64,000 nt of DNA from Parcubacteria group bacterium. GTDB lineage: Bacteria > Patescibacteria > Paceibacteria > UBA9973 > UBA2103. Made by a program: the position numbers and the translations under genes. The DNA lies in contig JAQBRE010000002.1 of the NCBI GenBank assembly GCA_028286605.1, forward strand, positions 1-64,000, read 5' to 3'. The stretch's first letter is position 1, and each line of letters starts with the position of its first letter. Shown piece after piece: positions 34,809 through 42,518 of this stretch. The notes beneath the pieces were generated by a model. It searched no databases, was not told the DNA's origin, and saw only the letters and a program-made list of their open reading frames with translations.

Positions 34809-35069
34809 ATGCTAATACAAGAAGAGTCTCTTTTCGTAACGCCTCGACCGATCGGCCACAAGGATGTTCGGATTCGGCTCATCATCGAGCAGTTCCCCTA
34901 CGACCACGACCGGGTCAAACGTTGGAACGATATGGGGTTTGAACAGCGGTATCTTTCATACGCTGCTTCTCATCCCAGCCAAACAATCTTTCTGAATGAC
35001 TTCGATGGAATGACGGAGCTTCTCGTTTCTATCCTCACCCATGAGCTGATCGAGAAAGCTGCGGCGTAA
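34809..35069 (+). CDS. Small protein of unknown function
   Basis: 86 residues. The gene is supported by a GGGGAGGG ribosome-binding site 4 nt before the ATG and a downstream terminator. Soluble, with no transmembrane helix. The C-terminus (ELLVSILTHELIEKAAA) is helical. I do not recognise it. Confidence 0.5.
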   Translation: MLIQEESLFVTPRPIGHKDVRIRLIIEQFPYDHDRVKRWNDMGFEQRYLSYAASHPSQTIFLNDFDGMTELLVSILTHELIEKAAA

Positions 35070-35090
35070 TCGTCTGAAGAGATATACAAA

Positions 35091-35122
35091 GAACGCTCCG
35101 CCTTTCGACGGAGCGTTTCTCG
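35091..35122 (+). terminator. Intrinsic terminator
   Basis: AACGCTCCG / CGGAGCGTT hairpin followed by a T-rich stretch, between the small gene at 34809 and convergent glyA. Confidence 0.75.
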
Positions 35123-35131
35123 TTTTACTTT

Positions 35132-36439
35132 TTATATGAATGACTCGGGAACCGGGTGAGCTTCTGCGAGTTCCTTTATCTTTCCTTTCGCCTTCAACGC
35201 ATTCGCTTCGTCGCGATTCTTCAGCACGTCGAGCATGATCGTCGCAACCTCTTTCGCTTCTGCTTCCTTGAAACCGCGTGTGGTCATGGCAGGAGTGCCG
35301 AAGCGGATGCCGGAAGGATCGAATGGCTTGCGCGTATCGTTCGCGATCGAATTCTTGTTGAGCGTCATTCCGGCTGTGTCGAGCAGCGTCTCCGCTTCCC
35401 CGCCGCTGATGCCGAGCGAACCGAATACGTCAGCGAGTATCAAATGGTTATCGGTGCCACCACCTATCAAGCGCACGCCGCCTTCTTGAAATACTTCTGC
35501 CATTACTTTCGCATTCGCGACGACCTGATGCGCGTATGTCTTGAACGATGGATCGAGCGCTTCCTTGAAGGCGACAGCCTTCGCCGCTATCTGGTGCATG
35601 TGCGGGCCGCCCTGAAAGCCTGGGAACACGCTGCGATCTATAAGGGTCGGAAGATTGTCGATCGTTTTCTCTGGAGCGCGAAGCGGTGTTGATACCGTTC
35701 CTTTCGAAAGGATCATCGCACCACGCGGACCACGGAGCGTCTTGTGCGTGGTGGTGGTCATTATCTGGAAGCCATGATCGAACGGGTTCTCTGCGGCACC
35801 TCCGGCAATGAGTCCTGCGATATGCGCGACGTCTGCCATCGCCACTGCACCCACTTCCTGCGCGATAGCTGAGATCTTCGCCCAATCAATGGAGCGTGAG
35901 TATCCCGAGAAGCCGCCGAGGATTATTTTCGGCCGTTCCTTGAGGGCGATCTCGCGCATCTCGTCATAATCTATTTCGCCAGTGTCCGGATCCTTCATGC
36001 CATAGCGCACGAACTTGAAGAGCTTCGCCATGTACGTTACGGGCGAGCCGTGCGTAAGATGCCCCCCATGCGCGAGATCCATGCCCAGGATCGTGTCGCC
36101 GGGTTCGAGCCATGCGAAGTATGCGGCGATGTTGGCACTAGCTCCGCCCAGCGGCTGCACGTTCGCATGATCAGCACCGAAGATTTTCTTCGCGCGCTCG
36201 ATAGCGAACAGTTCGATCTGGTCCGTGAATTCCTGACCGCCATAATAGCGCTTGCCCGGATACCCTTCCGAATACTTATTCGTGAGCGCGCTGGCCATCG
36301 CCTCGCGCACCGCTACCGATACGTAATTCTCCGAAGGGATGAGCTCGAGCCCTTCGCGCTGACGCTTCTCTTCCCCTTCGATAAGGTCGTAGAGGTCGGT
36401 ATCTTCGTTCTGCAGGTGCGGATACTCCATTGCAGCCAT
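35132..36439 (-). CDS. glyA: Serine hydroxymethyltransferase
   Basis: 435 residues, full length. PLP enzyme converting serine plus tetrahydrofolate to glycine plus methylene-THF, the one-carbon donor used by thymidylate synthase 3 kb away. The PLP-lysine motif is TTTHKTLRGPRG; the N-terminal LIPSENYVS and YPGKRYYGG segments are conserved. The start at 36439 has GGAGGG about 10 nt upstream; an ATG at residue 4 is an alternative. Confidence 0.97.
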   Translation of the reverse strand: MAAMEYPHLQNEDTDLYDLIEGEEKRQREGLELIPSENYVSVAVREAMASALTNKYSEGYPGKRYYGGQEFTDQIELFAIERAKKIFGADHANVQPLGGASANIAAYFAWLEPGDTILGMDLAHGGHLTHGSPVTYMAKLFKFVRYGMKDPDTGEIDYDEMREIALKERPKIILGGFSGYSRSIDWAKISAIAQEVGAVAMADVAHIAGLIAGGAAENPFDHGFQIMTTTTHKTLRGPRGAMILSKGTVSTPLRAPEKTIDNLPTLIDRSVFPGFQGGPHMHQIAAKAVAFKEALDPSFKTYAHQVVANAKVMAEVFQEGGVRLIGGGTDNHLILADVFGSLGISGGEAETLLDTAGMTLNKNSIANDTRKPFDPSGIRFGTPAMTTRGFKEAEAKEVATIMLDVLKNRDEANALKAKGKIKELAEAHPVPESFI

Positions 36440-36517
36440 AGTACCTTCCCTCCTAGCTCACTCCAAATCTGTGAATTCACTTCAGCTATAGGTATGAGCT
36501 AGTATGGTGAAACGCGT

Positions 36518-37516
36518 ATGACTAACCCGAACGAATCTGCACCTCCGCCGCCTGTTCCTGTTAAGAAGATCGGTCCGCTGTTTGAACCCGCACGTTTCAA
36601 AGATACGAAAGATCCCTGCATCGCCTTCGACGGTACCACCTGGCACATATATGGTTCAGGCGGCGACTCCATACGTGAAGAGTGGGAAATATTGCATGCA
36701 ACTGCGCCAAGCATCGATGGCCCGTGGACGGAACAAGAACCTGCAAGATTGCGCGGCGTCGAGGGGCCGCATGTCGCGGCCCCGAGCGTCATTTATGATA
36801 CAGACGATAAGCTCTTCCACATGGCCGTGCAGAAAGATTTTATGGATGTCGGCGGCGACATCGCGTACCTCGTTTCTGCAGACGGCCACACGTTCACGAA
36901 GATGCGCACGCTCGTTACGCCTAAGGGAGAAAATGAAGCAGGATTGTATGATCCTCATTTCGCCGTCGTGAAAGGAAAAAAATACATGGTGTATTCCGGC
37001 GTACCTGCTGCGCTTCAGCAACCCGGTCAGGCATTCGTGCCGCAGCCCGACGTGTATCTTGCACGCAGCAGCACGGATCGATGGGCCGGTTTCTGGAAAC
37101 GTATGAAAGCGATCCTGCGACACGAAGACATAGCCTGGCATCACAATCGCCGCGAGCATCCTGACTACGAATGGGGTATCGAAGGACCACAGATCCTTGA
37201 GCTGCCGAACGGCCAGATACTTCTTAATGCGGCATGCTTCGTTGAAGAGGGTCCGCGCGGCGAACGTCAGCGCGTATTCTTCGCTCTCGCGAACGACATA
37301 ACGGGGCCGTATACGAGTCTCGGCCCTGTCCTCCCTACTACCGGTGCCGATCTTCCTGATTGGGAAAATGGCGAGAACGGGCATGCGAGCGCGATCGTGC
37401 ACGAAAGCTTGCTCTATCTTTTCTATCAGGCGCGCTCAAGAAATAATCCTGTACCGAATGAAAATAATTGGCGCTACGGAGTCGCGGTGTTCGATCTGAA
37501 GGATTTGAAACTATAG
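36518..37516 (+). CDS. Beta-propeller protein of the GH43/GH130-like superfamily
   Basis: 332 residues with the repeating blade pattern of five-bladed glycoside hydrolases: KDPCIAFDGTTWHIYG near the start, DPHFAVVKGKKYMVYSG and IEGPQILELPNGQILLNAA in the middle, ENGHASAIVHESLLYLFY at the end. The Asp (KDP), Asp (DPH) and Glu (IEGP) sit where the acidic residues of the family usually lie. No signal peptide, so a cytosolic role. Substrate unknown. The 3' end overlaps convergent tmk by 6 bp. Confidence 0.6.
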   Translation: MTNPNESAPPPPVPVKKIGPLFEPARFKDTKDPCIAFDGTTWHIYGSGGDSIREEWEILHATAPSIDGPWTEQEPARLRGVEGPHVAAPSVIYDTDDKLFHMAVQKDFMDVGGDIAYLVSADGHTFTKMRTLVTPKGENEAGLYDPHFAVVKGKKYMVYSGVPAALQQPGQAFVPQPDVYLARSSTDRWAGFWKRMKAILRHEDIAWHHNRREHPDYEWGIEGPQILELPNGQILLNAACFVEEGPRGERQRVFFALANDITGPYTSLGPVLPTTGADLPDWENGENGHASAIVHESLLYLFYQARSRNNPVPNENNWRYGVAVFDLKDLKL

Positions 37517-38197
37517 AAGCGTTGCTACGTGCGCAGTGATTTCTGCGCTGATGTCATTGATGGAGCGCATCGCTCCATCTTTCTCGCACATGATGACGTG
37601 CCAGTTCGATTCATGCGATGAAAGCCAGTTCGCGGTTTCATGACTACGTTCAAGATACTGACGATCTTCTTCCACCGTATCCTTGCCGCTTTCGCCGATA
37701 TGCTGATTTTTCGTCGCGCGCTTTTCAGAAAGAAGCGTGAGGCTTCGCTCAACCGGCACGCGTAAATAAATGATCGCGTCAGGGCGTGGAATACCGAGCA
37801 CATCGAACTCCATCTTGTCGAGCCACGCTAGGAATTCTGTACGAGAGGAACTATCTTCGATCTTTCCGCCTTGATGGATCTGATTCGAGCTCGCGTACCT
37901 ATCCGCGATAACCACCTTCCCTTCCGCCAGTGCCGTGCGTACGCGCGGCGCGCTTTCTAGCCTGTCGAGCGCATAGAGCGTCGAAGCTACCTTCGGATCC
38001 ATGTGCAGAAAGTCTCCATGCTTCCCTGCCAGGCATTCGCCGACGAAGCCGCCGAAGAAATTCTGCTCGTATGCCGGAAAGTCCACCACCGTATAGGCCA
38101 CCCCTTTGCTGCCTAAATACTGTGCCAAACGTTGAGTCTGGGTGGCTTTACCCGAGCCATCATTGCCGTCGAGCACTATGAACAGGCCTTTTTCCAT
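37511..38197 (-). CDS. tmk: Thymidylate kinase
   Basis: 228 residues. Phosphorylates dTMP to dTDP. P-loop GNDGSGKATQ, the DR(Y/H) motif in VVIADRYASSNQ, and an Arg-rich lid region (LLSEKRATKN). Transcribed divergently from thyA with only 20 bp between start codons, over a shared -10 box. The ATG lies 7 nt from that box, so the mRNA is predicted to be leaderless. Confidence 0.95.
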   Translation of the reverse strand: MEKGLFIVLDGNDGSGKATQTQRLAQYLGSKGVAYTVVDFPAYEQNFFGGFVGECLAGKHGDFLHMDPKVASTLYALDRLESAPRVRTALAEGKVVIADRYASSNQIHQGGKIEDSSSRTEFLAWLDKMEFDVLGIPRPDAIIYLRVPVERSLTLLSEKRATKNQHIGESGKDTVEEDRQYLERSHETANWLSSHESNWHVIMCEKDGAMRSINDISAEITAHVATLL

Positions 38198-38203
38198 ACC
38201 CTT

Positions 38204-38211
38204 AGTATACT
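38204..38211. promoter_or_regulatory. Self-complementary -10 box shared by tmk and thyA
   Basis: The palindrome AGTATACT contains TATACT on both strands (plus: 38206-38211; minus: 38204-38209). Each -10 ends about 7 nt before the start codon it faces (thyA ATG at 38218, tmk ATG at 38197). One symmetrical element would thus drive both divergent genes as leaderless mRNAs. No consensus -35 is seen on either side. Confidence 0.6.
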
Positions 38212-38217
38212 GGGTAC

Positions 38218-39048
38218 ATGGAACAGGCCTACCTCGACGCCCTTAAGAACATCCGTGAGAACGGTATCGACCGTGAAGGTCGCAATGGAAATACGCGCGC
38301 ACTATTCGCCATTCAGATTCGATCGAACTTAGAGGACGGCTTCCCTGCGCTCACCACGAAGAAACTCGCATTCAAAGCAGTGAAGAGTGAACTGCTCTGG
38401 TTTCTTGAAGGATCGAACGATGATAATCGCTTGAAAGAATTGAACGGTTCAGAAAAAACTATCTGGACTGCGAATGCCGAAGCAGATTATTGGACGCCGA
38501 AAGCGAAATTCGCAGGCGACCTCGGCCGCGTGTACGGCGTGCAGTGGCGCAAGTGGCAGTCACCGGATGGCAGTGTCGTTGATCAGATCGCGCGCGTCAT
38601 CGACAAAATCAAGAATGATCAGAATGATCGCCGATTGATCGTGTCTGCATGGAATCCGGGAGAACTCGATCAGATGGCGCTTCCGCCGTGCCACATGATG
38701 TTTCAGTTCTTCGTTGCAGGCGATACCCTTTCGCTTCATATGATTCAACGCTCATGCGATATGTTCCTCGGCGTACCGTTCAACATCGCTTCGTACGGAC
38801 TTCTTCTTTCGATGGTCGCGCAGGTTACCGGAAAGAAGCCGGGCGAACTCGTCCTTACGCTGAACGATGCGCATATTTACGAAAATCATTTCGATGCTGT
38901 AGACGAACAGCTCACGCGCGACCCGTTACCCTTCCCTAAGCTCTGGCTCAATCCTGAGATTACGGATATCGATTCGTTCACGATGGATGATATCAAGCTG
39001 GAAGGCTACGAATCGCATGCTGCAATCAAGGCAGCAATGGCGGTATAA
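38218..39048 (+). CDS. thyA: Thymidylate synthase
   Basis: 276 residues, normal length. Methylates dUMP using methylene-THF. The catalytic Cys is in LPPCHMMFQF. The folate/dUMP-binding segments QRSCDMFLGVPFNIASY and the late NDAHIYENH are intact. First gene of thyA-dcd-fcl-folA, with 15 bp to dcd. Confidence 0.98.
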   Translation: MEQAYLDALKNIRENGIDREGRNGNTRALFAIQIRSNLEDGFPALTTKKLAFKAVKSELLWFLEGSNDDNRLKELNGSEKTIWTANAEADYWTPKAKFAGDLGRVYGVQWRKWQSPDGSVVDQIARVIDKIKNDQNDRRLIVSAWNPGELDQMALPPCHMMFQFFVAGDTLSLHMIQRSCDMFLGVPFNIASYGLLLSMVAQVTGKKPGELVLTLNDAHIYENHFDAVDEQLTRDPLPFPKLWLNPEITDIDSFTMDDIKLEGYESHAAIKAAMAV

Positions 39049-39063
39049 TTTCCCTACAAACCC

Positions 39064-39768
39064 ATGGCACTTTCCGATCGGCGCATCCTCGAAGAAATGA
39101 AGAACGGAGATATCGTTATCTCCCCTTTTGAACGCGACCAGCTCGCGACTTCTAGCTATGACGTAACGCTCGGTGAATGGTTCTTCCGCGAACAGCCGCC
39201 GCAATATAACCATGCGCTCTATAACATCTGGAGCAAGAATCACATGGAGCATGTGTGGGGCGCAGGAAAAGTGGAACGCGCGGTGGTAGCGAAGGAAGCA
39301 TTCAAGAAATATAACTTCGAGTGGGATGGTATCCATCCTTCAGACAAAGTCATAATCCTTCGCCCCGGCGAAACCATCCTCGCACACACGAACGAATACA
39401 TCGGTGGGAAGGAACACATCACGACGATGATGAAGGCGCGTTCCAGCATGGGGCGTAACTTTATCGAAGTGTGTAAATGCGCAGGCTGGGGTGATGTCGG
39501 CTACGTGAATCGCTGGACGATGGAAATAACGAACAACTCGAAGAACTACATCATTCCGCTCGTCGTCGGTCGTCGTATCGCACAGATCATCTTCTTCGAG
39601 ACAGGCCCGGTGCTCGCGACTGATTACACGAAGACTGGCAAGTATGCGAGCTCCACGAACCTCGCCGAGCTTAAGAAGAAATGGAAGCCGGAAGACATGC
39701 TTCCGAAACTATGGGTAGATCGTGATATCAATAAGAAACAACCATGGCACACGAAGAAAAAGAAATAA
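39064..39768 (+). CDS. dcd: dCTP deaminase / dUTPase-family protein
   Basis: 234 residues. Core motifs of the dCTP deaminase-dUTPase fold: SSYDVTLGEWF near the start, ARSSMGRNFIEVC (active-site Ser-Arg segment) and GRRIAQIIFFETGPV. It supplies dUMP, the substrate of the neighbouring thymidylate synthase. The length and the extra segment around residues 45-85 are somewhat greater than in E. coli Dcd (193). The 3' end overlaps the next gene by 25 bp. Confidence 0.9.
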   Translation: MALSDRRILEEMKNGDIVISPFERDQLATSSYDVTLGEWFFREQPPQYNHALYNIWSKNHMEHVWGAGKVERAVVAKEAFKKYNFEWDGIHPSDKVIILRPGETILAHTNEYIGGKEHITTMMKARSSMGRNFIEVCKCAGWGDVGYVNRWTMEITNNSKNYIIPLVVGRRIAQIIFFETGPVLATDYTKTGKYASSTNLAELKKKWKPEDMLPKLWVDRDINKKQPWHTKKKK

Positions 39769-40199
39769 GCCAGCCGTTCTTCATTACCTACACCGCGCTC
39801 GACGGCGAGGCGAACTACGCGGATTTCATTACCGTTCCTGAAGACCACTACGCTATCGCGCCGCGCGCAGACATTGACCCGTGGCAGGAAGCTGAAAAAG
39901 CGAAGCATGCTGCCAAAGGCAGCTTTGCCTGCGTGCTTATGCCCTGTTCGAAAGTGGACGCAGCAGGCACGCGCAACGGGCGCGGCGGGGGCTGGTACGA
40001 CCAGTTCCTTTCTGTGGTGCCCCAAGAGTGGATGCGCGTTTGTTTCTGCTTCGCAGACCAATTCACCAGCGAGACGCTCAAGCGTGAGGCATGGGACCAG
40101 CCTGTAGATCGCATCGGCGTCGTAGACCGTTCCACCAACAAGGTTACGTGGCACGAAACGCACGCACGCGGCAGTAATTTCGATTTCATCGGACTATGA
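39744..40199 (+). CDS. 5-formyltetrahydrofolate cyclo-ligase-like protein
   Basis: 151 residues. The family signature is clear at MPCSKVDAAGTRNGRGGGWY, followed by DQFLS. The N-terminal part is shorter than in typical enzymes (about 180-200 residues), and the usual Arg/Lys-rich ATP-binding N-terminus is not visible, so activity is uncertain. Position between dcd and folA supports a folate role. It overlaps both neighbours, by 25 bp and by ATGA. Confidence 0.75.
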   Translation: MAHEEKEISQPFFITYTALDGEANYADFITVPEDHYAIAPRADIDPWQEAEKAKHAAKGSFACVLMPCSKVDAAGTRNGRGGGWYDQFLSVVPQEWMRVCFCFADQFTSETLKREAWDQPVDRIGVVDRSTNKVTWHETHARGSNFDFIGL

Positions 40200-40690
40200 G
40201 CACGGTCAGTATGGTGGTTGCGCTTGGGAAAGATAACGTTATCGGAAAAGATAACGGCCTGCTCTGGCATCTTTCGGATGATCTTAAGCATTTCAAAGCC
40301 GTAACGATCGGACATCCGGTTATCATGGGCCGCAATACGTGGGAGTCGATTCCCGAGAAGTTCAGGCCGTTACCAGGAAGAACGAACATCGTGGTCTCGC
40401 GCAGCGAGACCTATGACGCGCTCGGCGCCGTGCATGCGCGTTCGCTCGATGACGCACTCGAGCAGGCAAAGCTCGCCGAAGGTGCTGAAGAGATTTTCAT
40501 AATAGGCGGCGGCCAGCTCTACGCTGCTGCCCTTCCCCAGACGGACCGTATCTATCTCACGCTCGTTCATGACGATGCGAAAGGCACCGTCTTCTTTCCA
40601 GACTATTCAGACTTCACTGAAGTTATCAGCGAGGAGGCGCACGAAGAGAACGGTATCAAATACATCTGGCGCACGATTACGCGTCCTTAG
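40196..40690 (+). CDS. folA: Dihydrofolate reductase
   Basis: 164 residues. Regenerates THF from the DHF produced by ThyA. Motifs: MVVALGKDNVIGKDNGLLWH at the N-terminus, IMGRNTWESIP, PGRTNIVVSR and the late GGGQLYAAALP. Its start overlaps the preceding stop (ATGA). Its 3' end overlaps the convergent reverse transcriptase by 4 bp. Confidence 0.96.
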   Translation: MSTVSMVVALGKDNVIGKDNGLLWHLSDDLKHFKAVTIGHPVIMGRNTWESIPEKFRPLPGRTNIVVSRSETYDALGAVHARSLDDALEQAKLAEGAEEIFIIGGGQLYAAALPQTDRIYLTLVHDDAKGTVFFPDYSDFTEVISEEAHEENGIKYIWRTITRP

Positions 40691-41670
40691 TTTGAAATAA
40701 GTTTTTCTCTCAACTTCGTAGTATTCCCGTGACTCAATAAGCCCAAGTAAGAATTGAGAACTTCAGGTCTTTTATCTTCTTGAAGAGTACGGATCATTCG
40801 TTTCCTAGTGGTTGGACGCAACACACGATGCTCTGGGAAATGAACCCAGCCAAGAAAATCGATTCCTGAAGCTATTGTGCTTATAGAGACTTTTCGTGGA
40901 TGCATTTCTAGCTTAAGCCGATCTTTGAGAAAAGCGCAGATTAGAGGTAGAAATTCGACGAGAACATCTCGATTGTAGGACATAAATGCGAAATCATCAG
41001 CGTAACGGATATAATATTTCGCTTTTAATTTGTGCTTTACGAATTGATCAAATTCATTCATGTATACGTTCACGAGAAGCTGCGAGGTTAGATTGCCTAG
41101 CGGTAACCCTGTTTTATCTTTGCTATTTGAAAAACTATCAACGATCTTTGAAATGAGGCCAAGTATCTTAGTGTCTGGTATATATTCTCTGACAATTGCA
41201 GTAAGGATCTCCTGATCAATAGAAGCAAAGAATTTGCGGATATCGCACTTCAAAACCCATACGGTTCTCGTGTGGTTCTTTGAAGCCTTACGCGCAAACC
41301 GTTCAAATTGCTCAAGCGCTTTATGTGTCCCCTTTTCCTTCCTGCACGAATAAGAATCAGTAATGAAGGTCCTGTCAAAAAATGGATAGAGCTTTCTGTA
41401 TAACGCATGGTGCACAAGCCGGTCACGCACGTTCGCTTTGTGTATGTTGCGGGGCTTTGGATCTGAGATATTGAAGGCGTAATAACCTCCATGTCTGTAG
41501 CTATTGTTCTCTAGATCGGTATGCAAGTCAGTAAGATGATCCGATAAACGGTACTGGAATTCCTGTGTATCTGTTTTGTTACGTTTCCCTTTCAAAAATT
41601 CGCGCCATGCGCCGAGCAGGTTTTCAGGCGAGATGATATCGTCATATGTATGATTGAACTGAATTCTCAT
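40687..41670 (-). CDS. Reverse transcriptase of a diversity-generating retroelement
   Basis: 327 residues. Copies the template-repeat RNA with errors at adenines. Motif 3 is at 140-152 (LKCDIRKFFASID). The DGR-specific motif 4 GLPLGNLTSQ at 188-197 has SQ, where group II introns have QG. The catalytic YADD is at 223-226 (IRYADDFAFM). The protein stops soon after the thumb, with no maturase or endonuclease domain, as expected for DGRs. On the minus strand a G10 tract lies 14-23 nt before the ATG. The 5' end overlaps the divergent Avd gene by 21 bp. Confidence 0.95.
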   Translation of the reverse strand: MRIQFNHTYDDIISPENLLGAWREFLKGKRNKTDTQEFQYRLSDHLTDLHTDLENNSYRHGGYYAFNISDPKPRNIHKANVRDRLVHHALYRKLYPFFDRTFITDSYSCRKEKGTHKALEQFERFARKASKNHTRTVWVLKCDIRKFFASIDQEILTAIVREYIPDTKILGLISKIVDSFSNSKDKTGLPLGNLTSQLLVNVYMNEFDQFVKHKLKAKYYIRYADDFAFMSYNRDVLVEFLPLICAFLKDRLKLEMHPRKVSISTIASGIDFLGWVHFPEHRVLRPTTRKRMIRTLQEDKRPEVLNSYLGLLSHGNTTKLREKLISN

Positions 41671-42045
41671 ACTCTAAAAGCTACCCCCCCCCCGAGGCTC
41701 ATTCCATTAGTTTTAAAGTTGAAGGACACGTACGGCATATGGCAACAGTATGTAGTTCATTTTCCCAAAGCCAACCGCTTTACGCTAGGAGCGAAAATTG
41801 ACGACATCTTCCTCAGCTCGATCGAATACGGTTTCTTGGCCAGCTATAGTGCAGGTACAGAAAAACTCCATCTCATTAACCGCTGTATAGCCCGAATCGA
41901 TCTGCTTAAGCTTCTGCTCCAACTTAGTTGGGAAATCCATGCACTGGATGATAACAAGTATGGCCACCTCTCTAGAAACTTAGCCGAGATCGGAAAGATG
42001 CTTGGCGGCTGGCGCAGACAAACGGTACAAAAAACTCCCGAGTAA
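41650..42045 (+). CDS. Avd-like accessory protein of the retroelement (four-helix bundle)
   Basis: 131 residues, basic and all-helical, matching the accessory variability determinant that binds the DGR reverse transcriptase and template RNA. Family features: IPLVLKLKDTYGIWQQYVVH near the start, FTLGAKIDDIFLSSIEY, and EIGKMLGGWRRQ at the end. It is transcribed opposite to the RT, template repeat and target. Its first codons overlap the RT 5' end and contain a C10 tract (41684-41693), so the frame of the first 14 residues depends on tract length. No ribosome-binding site is obvious. The stop lies in the loop of the template terminator. Confidence 0.85.
   Translation: MIELNSHTLKATPPPRLIPLVLKLKDTYGIWQQYVVHFPKANRFTLGAKIDDIFLSSIEYGFLASYSAGTEKLHLINRCIARIDLLKLLLQLSWEIHALDDNKYGHLSRNLAEIGKMLGGWRRQTVQKTPE
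41684..41693 (+). repeat. C10 homopolymer tract
   Basis: Ten consecutive C. On the plus strand it encodes TPPP near the Avd N-terminus; on the minus strand it is a G10 tract in the RT leader. Tracts of this length slip during replication, so both genes could vary. Sequencing error in the tract is also possible. Confidence 0.8.
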
Positions 42046-42054
42046 TCTCGGGAG
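42029..42054 (-). terminator. Terminator of the template-repeat RNA
   Basis: CTCCCGAG / CTCGGGAG hairpin (42035-42042 and 42047-42054) followed on the minus strand by TTTTTT (42034-42029). It lies 17 nt beyond the template repeat. Its loop holds the Avd stop codon (42043-42045). Confidence 0.8.
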
Positions 42055-42070
42055 AAATCTTGAACGTGGC

Positions 42071-42200
42071 GCACCGCGAGGAAACGGTAGAGCCCGTCCC
42101 ACTCATCCTCGAACCAATTGAGGTTGAGGTTCCGCTTCGACCTGTTCTTCCAGAGTTCAGGCACGTTGCGGTTGCCGTTCACCTGCGCGACGGAGCCTTG
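42071..42200 (-). repeat. DGR template repeat (TR)
   Basis: 130 bp aligning without gaps to the variable repeat at 42539-42668. There are 19 mismatches, and every one falls on a T of the plus strand (an A in the minus-strand template): 13 A-to-G, 4 A-to-T and 2 A-to-C. The other 10 template adenines and all 101 non-adenine positions are unchanged. It carries seven AAC/AAT codons in the frame of the target, the codons best suited to adenine mutagenesis. Confidence 0.97.
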
Positions 42201-42443
42201 TGTGAGGAGCCATCTGTTCCACCATCCATCGAGTACTCTCCGGATTGAATCTCATGCGCGGCCTTGTATGTCGCCAGTTCTCCACACCAACGGTCTCTGA
42301 TTTTTTGAGACGAACAACGTATCACCCTTCAGAAAATCGTGACCTTCTGAATCCTCAATACGAAGCTTGCGGACAAATTACCCAAAGCCGTAACCTTAGA
42401 TTTTTCACTTGTCCTGAATAGTATACCGAATTATAAAAATGAA
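42201..42443 (-). promoter_or_regulatory. Upstream region of the template repeat
   Basis: No gene is seen. On the minus strand TATAAT (42430-42435) and TATACT (42420-42425) occur without a good -35; either could start a template RNA of about 380-400 nt ending at 42029. This segment would be the 5' part of the template RNA. Confidence 0.4.
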
Positions 42444-42475
42444 GCGGCGCGTTGCTTAGGAAAGCAACGCGCCGC
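42444..42475. other. 14-bp hairpin/cruciform downstream of the variable repeat
   Basis: Perfect inverted repeat GCGGCGCGTTGCTT / AAGCAACGCGCCGC with a 4-nt loop. It lies 43 bp beyond the target stop and 63 bp beyond the variable repeat. It can act as the target-gene terminator (T-rich sequence follows on the minus strand) or as the DNA hairpin that, in the phage BPP-1 DGR, is needed near the end of the variable repeat for retrohoming. Confidence 0.7.
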
Positions 42476-42518
42476 AAGGGTCCAAGTTTCCAAGGGCCCA
42501 AGTTCAGGGGAATGAGGC

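Noticed and set aside
38180..38230. Direct repeat GAACAGGCCT at 38180 and 38221
   Set aside because: Only 10 bp, lying in the first codons of tmk and thyA; probably chance.
42071..42182. Minus-strand frame over the template repeat as a separate gene
   Set aside because: It is the non-coding template; its similarity to the target ends exactly at the repeat borders.
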